From: Sipunculus nudus
Taxonomy: Eukaryota; Annelida; Sipuncula; Golfingiida; Sipunculidae
NCBI GenBank assembly: GCA_026874595.1
Contig: CM049312.1
Location: forward strand, 29,379,456-29,443,455
Direction of reading: 5' to 3'
Length of the DNA stretch: 64,000 nt
The notes beneath the pieces were generated by a model that saw only the letters and a list, made by a program, of their open reading frames with translations, had not been told where the DNA came from and did not search any database. Each line of letters opens with the position of its first letter. The first letter of the stretch is position 1. The position numbers and the translations under genes were made by a program. Positions 1 to 12,700 of the stretch are shown here, in pieces.

Positions 1-2339
1 ATTGTTAGACTTGCAAAAGAAAAGTGATTTTACTCTAGCTTTAAATATGTCAATAATTTCACTGTTTTTTACATATACTGGGAAGTCATTCCAGTGTATT
101 GGCTCTACATACGGAACTGGTGACATTCTCACTTGCTATGGGTGAGCCTTTAAACTGGAAACTTTTTCTGCGATCTGTGTGACTTTCCATGATTCTGTTC
201 TAATAATGAAGGCAAATCTTTTGGTGCTGTTCTACTTATACACTAATATATAAAAAACTAACAATTTAAAAATCTATCCTCTCTTTGATTTCAGGCAGTA
301 AAGCACTTGCATAGATGATATATACAACACATATCTATGGCTGTTATACATGACCTCTAGAATTGTGTTTTATGTATGCTTGGCTTGTAATCTATAATTC
401 ATTGTTCTCCTTTTACTATGGTACCCACTGTAGCTGTTCACCGGTTTGTTTTACCATAGTCACATGTAAGGCCTCATAATCAATAAATTCAAAACGCATG
501 TTCCCTACATTGGCTCAGTCATTTATTTTTCTGATACTTGTTAAAAAAAATATAGTATAAATATAGTATCAGTACTTAGGCATATATTTATATTAGTCAC
601 ATGCACGATGACTGATATTTTATTCTTGTTATAGTTTTAATGTGTATGACATATAGAGCCTATTACATTTGTCCGATAATGAGCCAAACTCCGTCACGGA
701 TGAGTAGACGATTTTTTAATAAAAAAATTCAAGCTATGCATGTGTTCAGTCATTGGTTATTAGGTCTGAGAATACAAACCATTCCTTTCAAAACTGAGAT
801 CTCGAGTACCTATGATTTCTCTCTTCAGGTCTCTGCGCTCTCAGCTAGCGCTGTTCTAGACCGCTAAAATACTCATTCATTTTACTGTTCACTAAAATAC
901 CATGTTTCTGTTCACAAGGACATGCTCAGTAAACATGTCGACTTGTTCTAAACATGGCCAGTTAAGCATAACTGGTGTATTGCCTCGGCCGGGAGGGTAT
1001 GTGTTCTTCCCCGTTCATGTGTGTGTGTATAACTGTGTGTGTTTGATGGTGATATCATTACTCAAGAAATCATGAACAGAATCTCATGAAATTTTCAGGG
1101 AATGGGACAAGGAAGAATATTTAGATTTTGGTGCGGATCCGGCTCAGGATACGGATTCAGGATCGTCATTAAGGACTTATGGACTTATGGACGTTTGAAC
1201 CTGAGAAAATGGGCCGAATACTTGAATGCAAATACGGTTTTGGGTGCACCCTATTTACAAAAGGGACGCCACATGGGGGAGGCTTGTATTCCTTAGAATG
1301 CAGATATCTGTTTTACTTGACCTGCTGTTTTCCAAACCTTTTTCCTTGAAACATGTCTGCCATTTATAGCAGTGCGAGGAATGATCAACGACTTCACGCA
1401 GGGCCTGAGCTTTTATAGCAGTGATACTAAATTGTAACTGTGATACGCACCCACACCTATGTAAAAGATATATTGTTTTTGTTTTTACCTTATGGTATAT
1501 TATTTCAGACATGCGTCTATGTAAATAAATCAAATATATTTACGAAGATTGAAAACGGGAGGAAACAATGGAACATATATATAGAAACAAATTGATAAAA
1601 TCAAATTCACCTAGCCCGGCCCTGTAAATGTGCTCACACTTTATACAGCCCTTTGTCTGTAGCACCTCCCACTACATTGTGAACATATAACAGAGCATTA
1701 AGAAAACTGAGACAGGAAACGTGAATAAACAGTGGGAATGATACATATGTTTAGCAGTGAAATTTGATGAATGGACTCATCATTATTTTCTCATATTTTC
1801 TGCTGTGTTCAGGCGCTACAGTATCAGGCTATCGCCTTTTGTTTAATGATAGAAACAGTGTATATAAAGTGTACCGGGAGGATCAAAACAAGGAGTCCAC
1901 GTATAATGTGGCAAATAAAATCCCTTCTGTAAATTTTTAACTCATAAATTGTGACGACGTACCAGCTGCACATGAAGAGAAGTGAGTTTTAACATTTTTC
2001 TCAACATTAAACGGCCAGTCCTTAATGAGCGAGTCCAAATGCATTAATGTGATGTTTTGCCAGTAATAAAATAGGCCTACAATAGGCCCCTATTGTTTTT
2101 TTATTAACATTTCGTTTAATTTTAAATGGATTTCAGAAATAATTATAATACTTAAAGCTCAATTGGTACTCTCTATGGTTCAAATGGTTGCTTTTGGTAG
2201 TCTCTAGAAATGGAGGATCCTTTAAGAACACGCAAAAAACAGTGGGCCTTGGAATGGCCACTCCAAGCAACTCTCAGAGCCACGCTATTTTAACTTGCTA
2301 GCATCTGAGCAGCCGAAAGAGATTAATGACATCCGATAA

Positions 2340-3290
2340 AATCACGAAGGTATGGATAAAGTGAGGCATGGAATCTCTCCTGACGTGACAGCTCTCCACA
2401 TATGTGACATCAGAGATACCCAAGTATCCCAAGACGCACAGAGGACGAAGCTAAAATAAAATATTGTAGGAGCAGCCATAAGTCATGTGTACAATGTAAT
2501 GCAATCCTAGACCTATGGACATGCCAAAGTACAGGCTGATATTTTCAACCATTTGAAATGGTAATTCATGAATATATGATTCCAGATGGCCCACTGTCTT
2601 GTGTATGATAAAGCTATCCTGAACTTATGGAGATGCAAAATGTCAGGCCATAACACTGAACGACTCCTGAGGTCTGTTTGATTTTCAACAAAAACCAGAT
2701 GGACGTCAGATGAAATAAATTGTAGGTATTGCTACTAGTCTTGTATACAAAGATAAACTAAGATAAACCATTTAAAGATATGTAGACATGCACATTTTGG
2801 ACTAACACATCAAACAGTCATGAGATAAATACTTGAATGTACATGTATTCTACAAATACGTGATTGTAGGGGGCGCCACCAGTAGAGAAATCTACCCAAG
2901 ATGGATCTACAGGCACAATTTCAGGCCGTTACGTCAAAATGCAAAATTTCAGGCGGTTTCGTAAAAAAAAACACCCTAGATTAATGCATGGATGTGTTCT
3001 ATGAAAACGTGACTATAGGGGTCGCCACCTGTCATGTGCAATCACAAAGCTATCCAAGATAGACGGACATGACAAATTTCAGGCCGATATACATTGAAGC
3101 ACTCATGGGGTATGAGTGACTTTCACCCAAAGCAAACGCACGGCTGGACGCCACGCGAAAACGATTGTAGGTGGCAAAACCAATGTTTTTTGGGCACAAA
3201 TTCACATGTGACCCAGTATTTAAAAAGATCAGTCAAGGGCCTCAGAGAAGTTCTTTGTAGACAAACGCGGTGGCGGCGGTACCCGCGTAA
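2340..3290. repeat. Degenerate tandem repeat, units of roughly 140 bp
   Basis: Phrases recur in the same order: 'tttcaggcc', 'ctatccaagat', 'gtcatgtgtacaa' and 'ttgtaggggg-gccacc'. They occur near 2470, 2600, 2730, 2870, 3010 and 3170. The units have diverged and no coding frame runs through them. This is a diverged satellite-like or transposon-core repeat of the kind seen elsewhere in the window. Confidence 0.5.
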
Positions 3291-3730
3291 AACATGGTAA
3301 TTTTTTCAACGGATACAATTATTTTGAAACGTGTCCCTACGGTTTTAAAGGGGCCTACTTGACATTATTAAAAGAAGATAGTCCCTTGAACCTTAAATAA
3401 AAATAGACCAAAAATGCCAATCCCACAGACCAAAGGCTGTTTCTTCTGTAATTATCTACGTGTTTTTAACCGAGGGTTGCCCGCCAAAATAATTCAAGCA
3501 CATTCAATGAGGACATCTGTCGGCAGTCAGACGAACCAGAGTTTTACAAAGGGTATTGGCAAATAGCAACCTTCCAGCTTCCTCACATTTGCAACAAACG
3601 ACCTTCATTTACGCGGTTATTTCTCTTTTTTGTAACCAAGGGCGTATTTACTGTTTACTGACAGCTTGTAGGATATTACATGCGTCACAGAGGCATTAAA
3701 AGAATCTTTCTTAGCAGGAATTACCTAAAG

Positions 3731-3734
<4 letters not shown>

Positions 3735-3803
<69 letters not shown>
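3735..3803. repeat. (AT)n microsatellite
   Basis: An uninterrupted TA dinucleotide tract of about 70 bp. Similar tracts occur throughout the window and give spurious Tyr-Ile ORFs. Confidence 0.95.
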
Positions 3804-3806
<3 letters not shown>

Positions 3807-4247
3807 GAGCGAGCCAGAAATTACACATAAAGTATACAGATAAGGCATGTGAATGGTGAAACAGAAATGTGTTGTGAACAGGTTGTGTTAAGCTGTATTG
3901 AAAAGGCTTGGTGTTACCTTAATCTCATAGGCAGTTCCAAATTATGTAACAGAAACAAAGTATTGACAAGCGTTAGTGGACCCTGATAACACGTGATTGA
4001 ACAACCAAGCTGGCATATTAGTCGAATTCCATAACAGCTACCGAATCCCATATCATCTACCGAATTTCATAACGTCTTGAAACTTGTTTCCTGAACTAAG
4101 CATGTAATTATATTAGCACAATTGCAATTTGGACAACACAGATGAATGATAATTAATTTATTAAGGTATTGCAGCAAATGTTCATATCTAAATGTTCATA
4201 TTATATATATATATATATATACAGTGCACGTATATTATCTGATCATC

Positions 4248-4328
4248 ATGAGAAACAAACTGCTCAAGACCAGACACCTGCTGACGATTATACTGACCAT
4301 TTCAGCATTAATATTTGTACATAGGATC
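4248..4328 (+). CDS. Carbohydrate sulfotransferase, exon 1 (signal anchor)
   Basis: This exon starts at ATG 4248 and encodes 27 residues: a short basic cytoplasmic tail (RNKLLKTR) followed by a hydrophobic segment (LLTIILTISALIFV). That is the usual type II signal anchor of a Golgi sulfotransferase. The exon ends at a GTATGT donor at 4329 in phase 0, which matches exon 2. The alternative GTGAGT donor at 4333 would break the frame. An in-frame upstream extension through an (AT)n tract is rejected as non-coding. The exon is short and far from exon 2, so its assignment rests on phase, topology and position. A missed exon encoding more stem is possible. Confidence 0.65.
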
Positions 4329-4599
4329 GTATGTGAGTATAAACAACAGGAGATTCTCTCATTTCATACATTTAACTAATAACAAACCATAAATCTGCAT
4401 TCTCAGGAAGAAGCCCATGTCATGCTGAGCTCCCTATTGGAGGAAGCTCCCAAAACCGTGTCGGCTAATTGTCCCTGGTTCACTCGTGCATAAGTGTTTT
4501 CTAACTTTGTCAGTTTTAAAGCTAGAGTGATCTAGTTTTTTGCATCAGGTAGCATTCAACTAGTACTACAAGATTTTATTACAAGTCTTGCAGTATCTC

Positions 4600-6100
4600 G
4601 TAAAATATCTCGTGAGTAGAGATATTGCGAGATTTCATTCATCTTGCGCCAAAGGCCACATTATTGCAGGAATCTATTTGAAACTGACATATTATAAGTC
4701 CTAGTATCTCAAAATCGTTTTTTCATTTTTTGAATAGGGCCGCTAGGGGGCGCTGGATGCGAACCTTCCCAACATATCATATTTTGGCCATATCTCAAAA
4801 ATGATAAGCCTCAATTACATAAACTATAGCTAATTTTCTTCCTCTGAGTCTTCTCCATATCCTAGTGTAGTCATCTGGTCACAATTTTGTGACACTTCGT
4901 CAGTGTGTCTGTCTGTTTGTCAGTTGTCCTCAAATTCGCCTGCTTGTTCTTGCGTCTCACATATAGCATTCTACAGGCCACAGTTTTAAAAGAATCCTTT
5001 TGAAAGTATTACTTCTTAAGTCTTACACTAATATCTCGAAACGAATTTTTCATTTTCCGGATATGGCCGCTAGAGGGCGCTGAACTCGAACCTCTCCCAA
5101 CATATCATGCTTTGGCAATATCTCCAAAACTATAAACCTCAGTTACATAAACTGTAGCTTTTTTCTTCCTTTGAGTCTTCTCCATACCCTGGAGTAGTCA
5201 TCTGGACTCAATCTTGAGTCACTTTGTCAGTGTTTTCGTCTGTTTGTCAGTTGTCCTCAAATTCGCTTGCTTGTTGGTTCTTGCGTCTCACTTATAGCAT
5301 TCTATAGGCCGCAGTTTTGATGGAATCCTTTTGAAACTATTACATCTTATGTCTTACACTAATATCTAGAAATAAATTTTTTCATTTTCCGGATATGGCC
5401 ACTAGTGGGCGCTGTACACGACCCTCACAAACATACAATTGTATTGGCCATATCTCTACACCCAAAGCCTCAGTTACATAAACTATAGCTTATTTTCTTC
5501 CTTTGAGTCTTCTCCATAACCTGATTAAGGCATCTGGTTTCAATCTTCTGTCACTTTGTCAGTGTGTCCATCTGTTTGTCCGTTATCCTCAAAGTCGCCT
5601 GCTTGCTGGTTCTTACGCCTTACATATAGCATTCTACAGGCCACAGCTTTGACGGAATCCTTTTGAAACTGGGACATCTCATGTCATACACTAATAATAC
5701 GAAACGCATTTGTCGTCTTCGGAATATGTCCGCTGGAGGGCGCTACAGTCGAGCCTCCCAAGTATATCATTAATTCGCCATACCTCCAAAACTATAAATC
5801 TAAATTACATAAATTATAACTCATTTTCTTCCTTTGAATCTTCTCAATAACTAGGTTATGTCATCTGGTGTCAATCTTGTCTCACAAAGTCAGTATGTCT
5901 GTCTGTTTGTCTTTTTTTGTCAGCTTTGTCTGCTTGCCTGTTCTTTTGTCTCATATGTCATTCTACGGGCCACATATTCTCAGCAATGTCCCTGAGAATC
6001 ATTCCATTAATAGAAAACGACAATATGTTCTATCTGTCCGTCTGTGTTTCACTTCCGATTTCCGGCAAGCGTTCGACCTATGGTTGTCTAATTTTGATTT
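4600..6100. repeat. ~330 bp tandem repeat, four units
   Basis: Four diverged units share the order 'ggccgctag-gggcgct', 'catatctc', 'acataaactatagct', 'cttcctttgagtcttctccata', 'tttgtcagtgtgtctgtctgtttgtc' and 'tagcattctacaggcc'. The 'ttctccata' phrase recurs at 4851, 5178, 5510 and 5841, giving periods of 327, 332 and 331. The array lies within intron 1 of the sulfotransferase. The GTCTGTCTGTTTGTC stretch resembles the tetranucleotide microsatellite of pearl-like bivalve elements. Confidence 0.85.
4740..5743 (+). promoter_or_regulatory. Four evenly spaced CTCF-like motifs
   Basis: Each ~330 bp unit holds one match to the known CTCF core (CCNNNAGNKGGCGC type): CCGCTAGGGGGCGC at 4740, CCGCTAGAGGGCGC at 5067, CCACTAGTGGGCGC at 5399 and CCGCTGGAGGGCGC at 5730. 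All are in the same orientation. The motif similarity is seen in the sequence; binding is inference. Confidence 0.35.
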
Positions 6101-6465
6101 TCAATTATAACTTACCAATTTTGAGCTCCAGCGGCTCGGACATTTGTTTCAAGAAGATAAAATAATGTAATTTTGATAAAAATTCCTTTGTTTTGCAGTG
6201 CTTTTACTTTCTAGCAAAATAAAATCTGTTGTTATCATGCTTTTCCTTGATCATATGACATGTGTATCGAAACATATACAAACAATGGGTAAAAAATCGC
6301 CCATCGCACTTTTTTCTGAAATAAAAGTGCCTGACAACCAAACTTTTTTGGCCTTATTTAGGGACTTTGACTTTGGACGGGAAAGTCCACTTCAAAGTCT
6401 CAAAAGGAAAAAAAAATATTTTATCTCGCTAGAACCTTACAGATACCTGCATGTGATGTCTTAAA

Positions 6466-6668
6466 GACAGATTACCCTGCAATGTCATAACGACAGATTA
6501 CCTGTAATGTCATAACGACAGCTTACCTGTAATGTCATAACGACAGCTTACCTGTAATGTCATAACGACAGATTACCTGTAATGTCATAACGACAGCTTA
6601 CCTGTATAATGTCATAACGACAGATTACCTGTAATGTCATAACGACAGATTACCTGTAATGTCGTAAC
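6466..6668. repeat. 25-bp minisatellite, about 8 copies
   Basis: The unit is GACAGATTACCTGTAATGTC plus ATAAC, repeated head to tail with A/C variation in GACAGAT/GACAGCT, one copy with a 2-bp insertion and one with GTCGTAAC. It lies in sulfotransferase intron 1, about 0.6 kb upstream of exon 2. The copies are very similar, so the array is probably young and may vary in length between individuals. Confidence 0.9.
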
Positions 6669-7293
6669 GACAAATATATTTCTGCCCTCTTGATTACTCC
6701 TCAACAATGCATTCAGTTCTATTTTAATTTTCACCCTTATCTTCTGCATATGGGTACCTTCATTATCATTCACCCTTATTTAGTAGACAAATATTCAATC
6801 AAATCATGGGTTCAACATAAAGTACAATAATAATTAAATAATAATAACAATATGTTTAATAATTTTTCAAGGGTGGATCGCAGATATGGAGAGAACGGTA
6901 AGATCAAATAATTATTATAATAAGTACGGTTATAGCACTCCCGACTGTTAACTTTTTTCCATACTTTTATATATCTCTCTTTTTGCTGGTTATATTGTTT
7001 CAAGGTTTTGATATTTCAATGCCTAAGTACTTCTAAACATTAAATATTTAATCATACATTTTTATTCGCTTTTTCTAGACGTGTCCATGCTTTATTTGAA
7101 ATAAAATCGAGCATTTACAGTTAATTAATCATGACCTAAAAGTATCTATATATTATCTTAAACCTATAAAAATATTATACCCACTATTATCGAGGTTTTA
7201 CATATGTAATAATGTATACAGTAATAACATTTTTATCTACTGGTTTATCAGTTTTTCAGAACTGGTATACAAACACTCTTTCTTAATTTGCAG

Positions 7294-7505
7294 GAGACTG
7301 TTCATAAAACTACCGGACCAGTAAAATTAGTCATCTTTGCTTACATGCGAGGGGGGTCAAGTTTCACCGGGGATATCTTCAACCACGACCCATCGTCATT
7401 CTACTACTTTGAGCCGCTGGACGGCCTGTATGCCGACCTGTATAAGACGAAACAACATTGGTTCCCTCTCGCTATAACTCATTATTATGATGATTGGAGC
7501 GAAAG
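7294..7505 (+). CDS. Carbohydrate sulfotransferase, exon 2 (5'-PSB motif)
   Basis: This exon encodes residues 28-98 (the last codon is split) of a Golgi sulfotransferase that moves sulfate from PAPS to a sugar hydroxyl, as in the GlcNAc/Gal/GalNAc 6-O family. The 5'-phosphosulfate-binding loop is clear: FAYMRGGSSFTGDIF at residues 42-56, with R46, G48, S49 and S50. It is followed by FYYFEPLD (63-70), the family's conserved EP motif. The acceptor is TTTGCAG ending at 7293 and the donor is GTATAT at 7506. Phase 0 in and phase 2 out match both neighbours. The stem between membrane segment and PSB loop is only about 15 residues, short for the family. Confidence 0.9.
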
Positions 7506-8077
7506 GTATATTATTTTAATATTTTTATGAGAACGTCAGGATTCACAGTGTTGTTGTTTTTTTTTTTTTTTTTGGTCTTGTTTTTTTTTAACATCGTATT
7601 TACATTTTTTACATCATATGCAAACAAAGAGGTGATATAAGATAAAAGTTATCCTGCATCAACTTTGATATTTAAGCAGATTACCTTTGCTCACAGAATA
7701 AAACTTTGTGTCAATCCTCCGGAAAACAATAAAAATCGGGGAAACTTTTTTCTCTGTTCAAGTGTGAAAGTATACCGTTTCTGAGGCTCCGTAAAATGGA
7801 GTTTCGTAAGGTCATGTAAAATGCTATTTTCATCTTCTAAAGAGGTGATGTTTCTTAATATTAAACCCACTATACCATCAAAAGAAGAAACATTACTTAT
7901 TATATTTTTATATAGGGCAACTCCTATTTACGGCTAGTAACGGGCATCCCCTCGAAAATTTACGATTCATTATCATACAATTATTTTCTCAACTGCGGGT
8001 CCCTCTCCACTCTGAATAACGGGCAGTTATCGAGAAACGAAGCTGTCAAATCACCTCTGTATTGCGGACATGCAGAT

Positions 8078-8137
<60 letters not shown>

Positions 8138-8798
8138 GACCTAACATGTAGGGGAGCAGTAATAATGTACTATATATAGTTAGTTTGATTTCATAGTATT
8201 GTACTACATTACTGTTTCTTGAGTTCAGCTAATCAGCCGGCTCACTCCCCAGGTACAAAATGAAATAATCATATGTGAATATTTAGTTCGTTTAAATTAG
8301 CTGGATTAAGCTTGGGTTACTGGGTTCGTTGAGGCTGTCGTGGTCCAGGTGGCTATTGTGTTGGTTTGGTGTGGAATTGTAGGATTACTTGATGTTACAC
8401 AGCAGGTGTTTGGCCCCGTGTTTAAATGTGGTGGTCAGCTCACTGCTATTATTTAATGTGCTCTGTTCTGGTCTGAATATGATGAAATATTTTTTCCATG
8501 TTGCATAAATTACAATTTTTTTGTGGTAGAGTATATCTATATTATTAAATAAATACATATATTAATATATAATATATATTATTTTAAACTAATTAAAACT
8601 GGTGTTAATTTCTTGTGTTAATTTCTTGTGTTGATGGCTATGGTAAACCCTTAGACTGCAAGAAATGTCGTCCCGAAATTCATAACTTCCTTACTACGGG
8701 CACCTCTCTATTGCTGGCAAAGTGTCAGGTCCCGTCAGTGGCCGCAATTCGGAGATACCACTGTATATTCATAATTATATTAGTATTTTTTATTCCAG
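7506..8798 (+). other. Sulfotransferase intron 2
   Basis: An intron of 1,293 bp with GT/AG ends. It holds a poly-T run near 7557, an (AT)n tract at about 8083-8135 and no supported exon. A short open stretch at 8627-8760 has a protein-like look but no splice sites that fit the gene, and was left out. Confidence 0.7.
8083..8133. repeat. (AT)n microsatellite
   Basis: A TA dinucleotide tract within sulfotransferase intron 2. Confidence 0.9.
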
Positions 8799-9735
8799 AA
8801 TAATTCCGGAACCGGAGGAGAACACCATCGTTAGAACAATTACGAATTTACTATCATGTCGTTTTAGAAATCTCTCCGACAATGTGTTAACAGTGGATTA
8901 TTTGAAGGAACGTCTTCCTATCAATTTTTCTGAATACTTGAAGTGTCTAAGGTATCACAGAACGTCATTATGCACGTTTCCTTTACATTTCTGCAATAGA
9001 TCATTTGTACATGGGCCACAGAATACGTCAGTTTGTTTTGGAAATAACAGGAATCAATGGCTTGAAGCTGTCTCAACTGACACCAGGTACAATGAATTAT
9101 ATAGAAATTTTCAGGCTCTATTTGACAGGTATAATACCTGTGTAGGCGAGAACCGTGAGAGAATAAATTCCTGTCTTCCAACACTCGAGGCGGCGTGTGA
9201 CAGTTCAACATTCCGAGCGGTGAAAGTCGTACGCATGACCGGAAGTAGTGTCAGGAAAATCTTAATGAAAGACCCTAATATCAAAATTATGTATCTCTAT
9301 AGAGATCCAAGAGCTATAGTGTCATCAAGGATTATTGCCAATATCATTTTTGCAAAAGATTATATATCAGAGGCTAAGTATCTGTGCGAGGACATGCTGC
9401 GCGACGTGAGAGAAGTAAGGAAAACTATAACGGATTTCTCTGAGCGAGTCATGATTATGAGGTATGAAGACCTTGCTCAAGACACACAAGGAAACGTTGC
9501 TAAGATTTACAGCTTCCTTAACCGCCGAGTCCCCAGGGAGGTCACTGATTGGCTCAATGGTACTGAAGTAAAAATATACCAGGAATCTGTCTTCAATACT
9601 CTGAGGAAGAATTCTTCCGTTACGTCACTGAAGTGGTTACAAAATATAGGCTACTCAACCTTATTTAAAATGAATAATGAATGTGAGGACGTTCTAGCTG
9701 AACTCAAATACCAGTTATTTCCTAACATTTCCTGA
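8799..9735 (+). CDS. Carbohydrate sulfotransferase, exon 3 (3'-PB motif, C-terminus)
   Basis: The terminal exon encodes residues 98-409 and ends in TGA at 9733-9735. Its acceptor is TATTCCAG ending at 8798. The split Arg codon (AG from exon 2 plus A) restores the frame to IIPEPEEN. The 3'-phosphate-binding motif is LYRDPRAIVSSR at about residues 264-275 (R266, S273/S274). The C-terminal MRYEDLAQDTQGNVAKIYSF block is the typical family end. At least six NxS/T sequons (for example NLSD, NFSE, NRSF, NTSV, NGTE, NSSV) fit a lumenal glycoprotein. Several Cys residues could form disulfides. The total of 409 aa is normal for the CHST1-7 group. The exact sugar acceptor cannot be told from sequence. 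Confidence 0.92.
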
Positions 9736-12700
9736 CGCTCATTGTAGGTGTTCATGGTTTGTATAATTAGGAGATCATCTTTGAACCTCGCTGCAAAATG
9801 AATACCGAAAACGACACTGATAAGTGATTAAGCAGATTAACGAACGAGCTGTGTCGCAATAAGATGCAGGGGCGGATCTAAAATTTTGGAAAGGGGAGGG
9901 TCCTACCCAGGAAAACTAAAAGAAAACAGGAAAAGGAATTCTGGTCCGGAAAAGTAGGGCGATTCAGGACGCAAAAACTGGTTTGAACTTCAAACAAGAT
10001 ATTGACGGCTCCCAGGGGAGGGGTTCCAGTGGGTCCGCTCAAATCTATGTAAGCAAAGTTCTTATGTTGGTGTATAGACATGACACACAACCATTATCAA
10101 ATGTATATATTTTCTCTTACAAAAAAAGGGTTATTTCCTCAAACAGTCGGTAATCACGTGAATGCATGGGGTTACATGCTAGAGAGTATGGAAAATGAGG
10201 CCATCACAATGAACCGATTTACTGCCAAATTTATTTCTTGATGACCATATTAGCTCGCTGAAGCCTAACATTATCCAACCAATTCACCACCGGCTTTTCA
10301 CAGATGCCATGCGCTAGACTGGCATCCAAGGCTGACTAAAAATAGTAAACTGTTAAATATATATGAGGGTGCATTTTAGTCACCATCCCATATATGCACT
10401 TGGTGTGGATTCCAAGCTCTGCTCGATCTGTATCTGTGAAACCAATAATATTCTCGGGTGTCTCATTTTATCTCATTTTGTCAAATTTTTTTAAGCTCGT
10501 TGCAGAATTTCCTGTAAATGTCTTTATCCCTTATAACACGGGAACAGTACACAGGAATTAGAAGTTTCTTTGCCGCAGACGGCTAGCACTATATATAGAC
10601 ACTTGCTGAAAAAAAACGGTATGCCGGAATTTTTACTGGGGTTGGGGAGCTGTATTGACTGAGATAAGAAATGTTGGCTCATTTTTGTATTCTAGAAGTT
10701 AAAAGAAAATTTAGATTTATTTTGTGGGATACTGTTTCAATAAGATATGAACAAACATTTGTTTATATTTATTTTGTGGCGCTCCGCTCGTGGCAAGAAA
10801 TTCATACATTGGTATGTTAACCTTGAAGACCTGGTCCGTGATGATGTTAACATTTGCTAACCGGAATAAACGCAGGACATTCATGCAGATATTCCATGAT
10901 CTTTGACTGGTTATTATTGTAAGACGTATAAAGAATAGGATGATGTGAGGAAAACATGAAAGATGTTTTAAATGTACGTTTTAAGGCAAGGAAGTTGTTC
11001 TTGAAGAAAGAAACGGAAATATGCATACCTCGTTATCAGCAGAAGCAAGCCCAAGGGAAGTCCTTGGGGTCCGCACCCTCTTTTCACACTTTCCAACCGC
11101 CGCAACCATTCAATTTTTTTTTTTTGGGGGGGGGGGGCCTGATACAATCCCCACCATCCCCCCCCCCCCCCCCCGCCCATCACCGCCCAATTTTCCGACC
11201 TGGAGACTTGGTATTAGGTTTTGTCATTAATCCTCCAGGGTTGATCCCCTACCTTTTCTTAAGTGAGCGTCATGTGTTTTTCACATTTACTGACCACGCA
11301 GGTGAGTCCGAGACTGGGTCAAATGTCAGGCCAAACATGCTTAAATCCGTCACTGACAGCAGGGATTATTCATATGCATTTGTCGTGAACGCATAAGAAA
11401 TTGTATGATCGCTAGCTGGAGGAAAATATATATACAAAGAGATCAGTATGGGCAAATTTAATAAAAAAAACCTATCAGCTACTGTCAGTGAGTTTATTCA
11501 CGCGGGTTTGTTATATTGACTGATGTGATAAATATCCTGAACCACATTGTCAGCTTGAAGAAGCGAAACAAGAAACCAGGAAATAGAAAGCATGCACGGC
11601 TTATACATATAGCGTGCATCCGAATGAATTGATAAGAAATCTTGATGTTTGAGATCAGGTGTTCCTCGTGATCACGTACTAAATTACATGCAACAGGCCT
11701 TTGTCAACTCGGTATTTTGAATATCAGTCTATATATAACGTGTACATGGAGGGACTGATACTAGCATTTGAAGTTGATTGGATATACTGAGCTGCCTGCT
11801 GATAATATTTAGTATATATGGTATGTGTGGAAATAGCGTCATATTGAACCTCTGGCATTACGACCAGATTAATGGCGCCAGAGTGTCATGACATCTACGT
11901 CTGAGGATCGCATCATATAAGGCCTTATGAAGATGCTAATATTTTCGTCATTTCTGACAACGCTTCATGAAGTCGTATTTACGAAGAATCCAGGTGATTG
12001 AAACAATTTATTGAATTGCAAATACCTTTAATCATTATTTATCAGGGCACAAATACATCTCGATCATATTATATGGTAAATGCGATAATGAAAATGTATC
12101 ATAAAGCAATATTAAAATAATATGTATCTGGAGGGAAAAGGGCTACAGGCAAATCCATGGACTTATTGAGAGTATAATAAACTAATGGGCGGTTCTTGAA
12201 TGTGGCATTTTATGGGTTGAGAGTGGATTATGGTTTGTTCATACATATTCAAATAAATACTTATATCGCTGATAATTTTATATAACTACATAATCTTAAT
12301 TTATTATGAAATTATTTTACTGATTTTAACTTCAATTTGTCAGAAATAGACTAAATCAAAGAATTCGGTATTTATTTACATTCTATTAACATAAAAAAAC
12401 TAGTTCATACTTAATGTTTTTGCACTGAAGAAAATGTCTGACTAAATTTACGCTTCTGTTTTTAATTATTTATATAGGTAAAGTTAATATATGATAATGA
12501 TGTATTATGGTGAATTAACCGTCATGTTAAACATTCTAAACATTTGTAGGCAAAAACAAAATTTTCAAATGTCAAATAGTCAGCTTACTTAACGGAATTA
12601 TCGTTACATATCGAACAAAAACGCCTAATTTTGTAAGAAGTATCTTCAGCTAGGTCAGTCCTTCAGGTGCCCATTCAACAGGCTAGAGTCCATAATAGCA

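Larger units (their letters stand above)
1..4247. other. Gene-free 5' flank
   Basis: I see no supported gene here. The few short ORFs show no family motif and look random. The stretch around 975-1300 (a 'gtgcggatccggctcagg' type phrase) reads like a relic of a dispersed repeat. The part from about 2340 to 3290 is a degenerate tandem repeat, listed separately. An (AT)n tract closes the interval before the sulfotransferase first exon. Confidence 0.6.
4329..7293 (+). other. Sulfotransferase intron 1
   Basis: A 2,965 bp intron with GT (4329) and AG (7292-7293) ends. It contains a ~330 bp tandem repeat (about 4600-6100) and a 25-bp minisatellite (6466-6668). I see no further coding exon in it. 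Confidence 0.6.

Noticed and set aside
4146-4247. N-terminal extension of sulfotransferase exon 1
   Set aside because: The extra codons read through an (AT)n tract (Tyr-Ile runs) and the ATG at 4248 is followed directly by a proper signal anchor.
4333-4338. GTGAGT as donor of sulfotransferase exon 1
   Set aside because: It is a better consensus than GTATGT at 4329 but gives phase 1, which breaks the frame into exon 2.
8615-8803. ORF with a Cys-containing peptide (GYGKPLDCKKCRPE)
   Set aside because: It lies in sulfotransferase intron 2 with no fitting splice sites, and exons 2 and 3 join in phase without it.
10956-11396. Proline/glycine-rich ORFs on both strands
   Set aside because: They are created by adjacent poly-G and poly-C runs and show no conserved motif.
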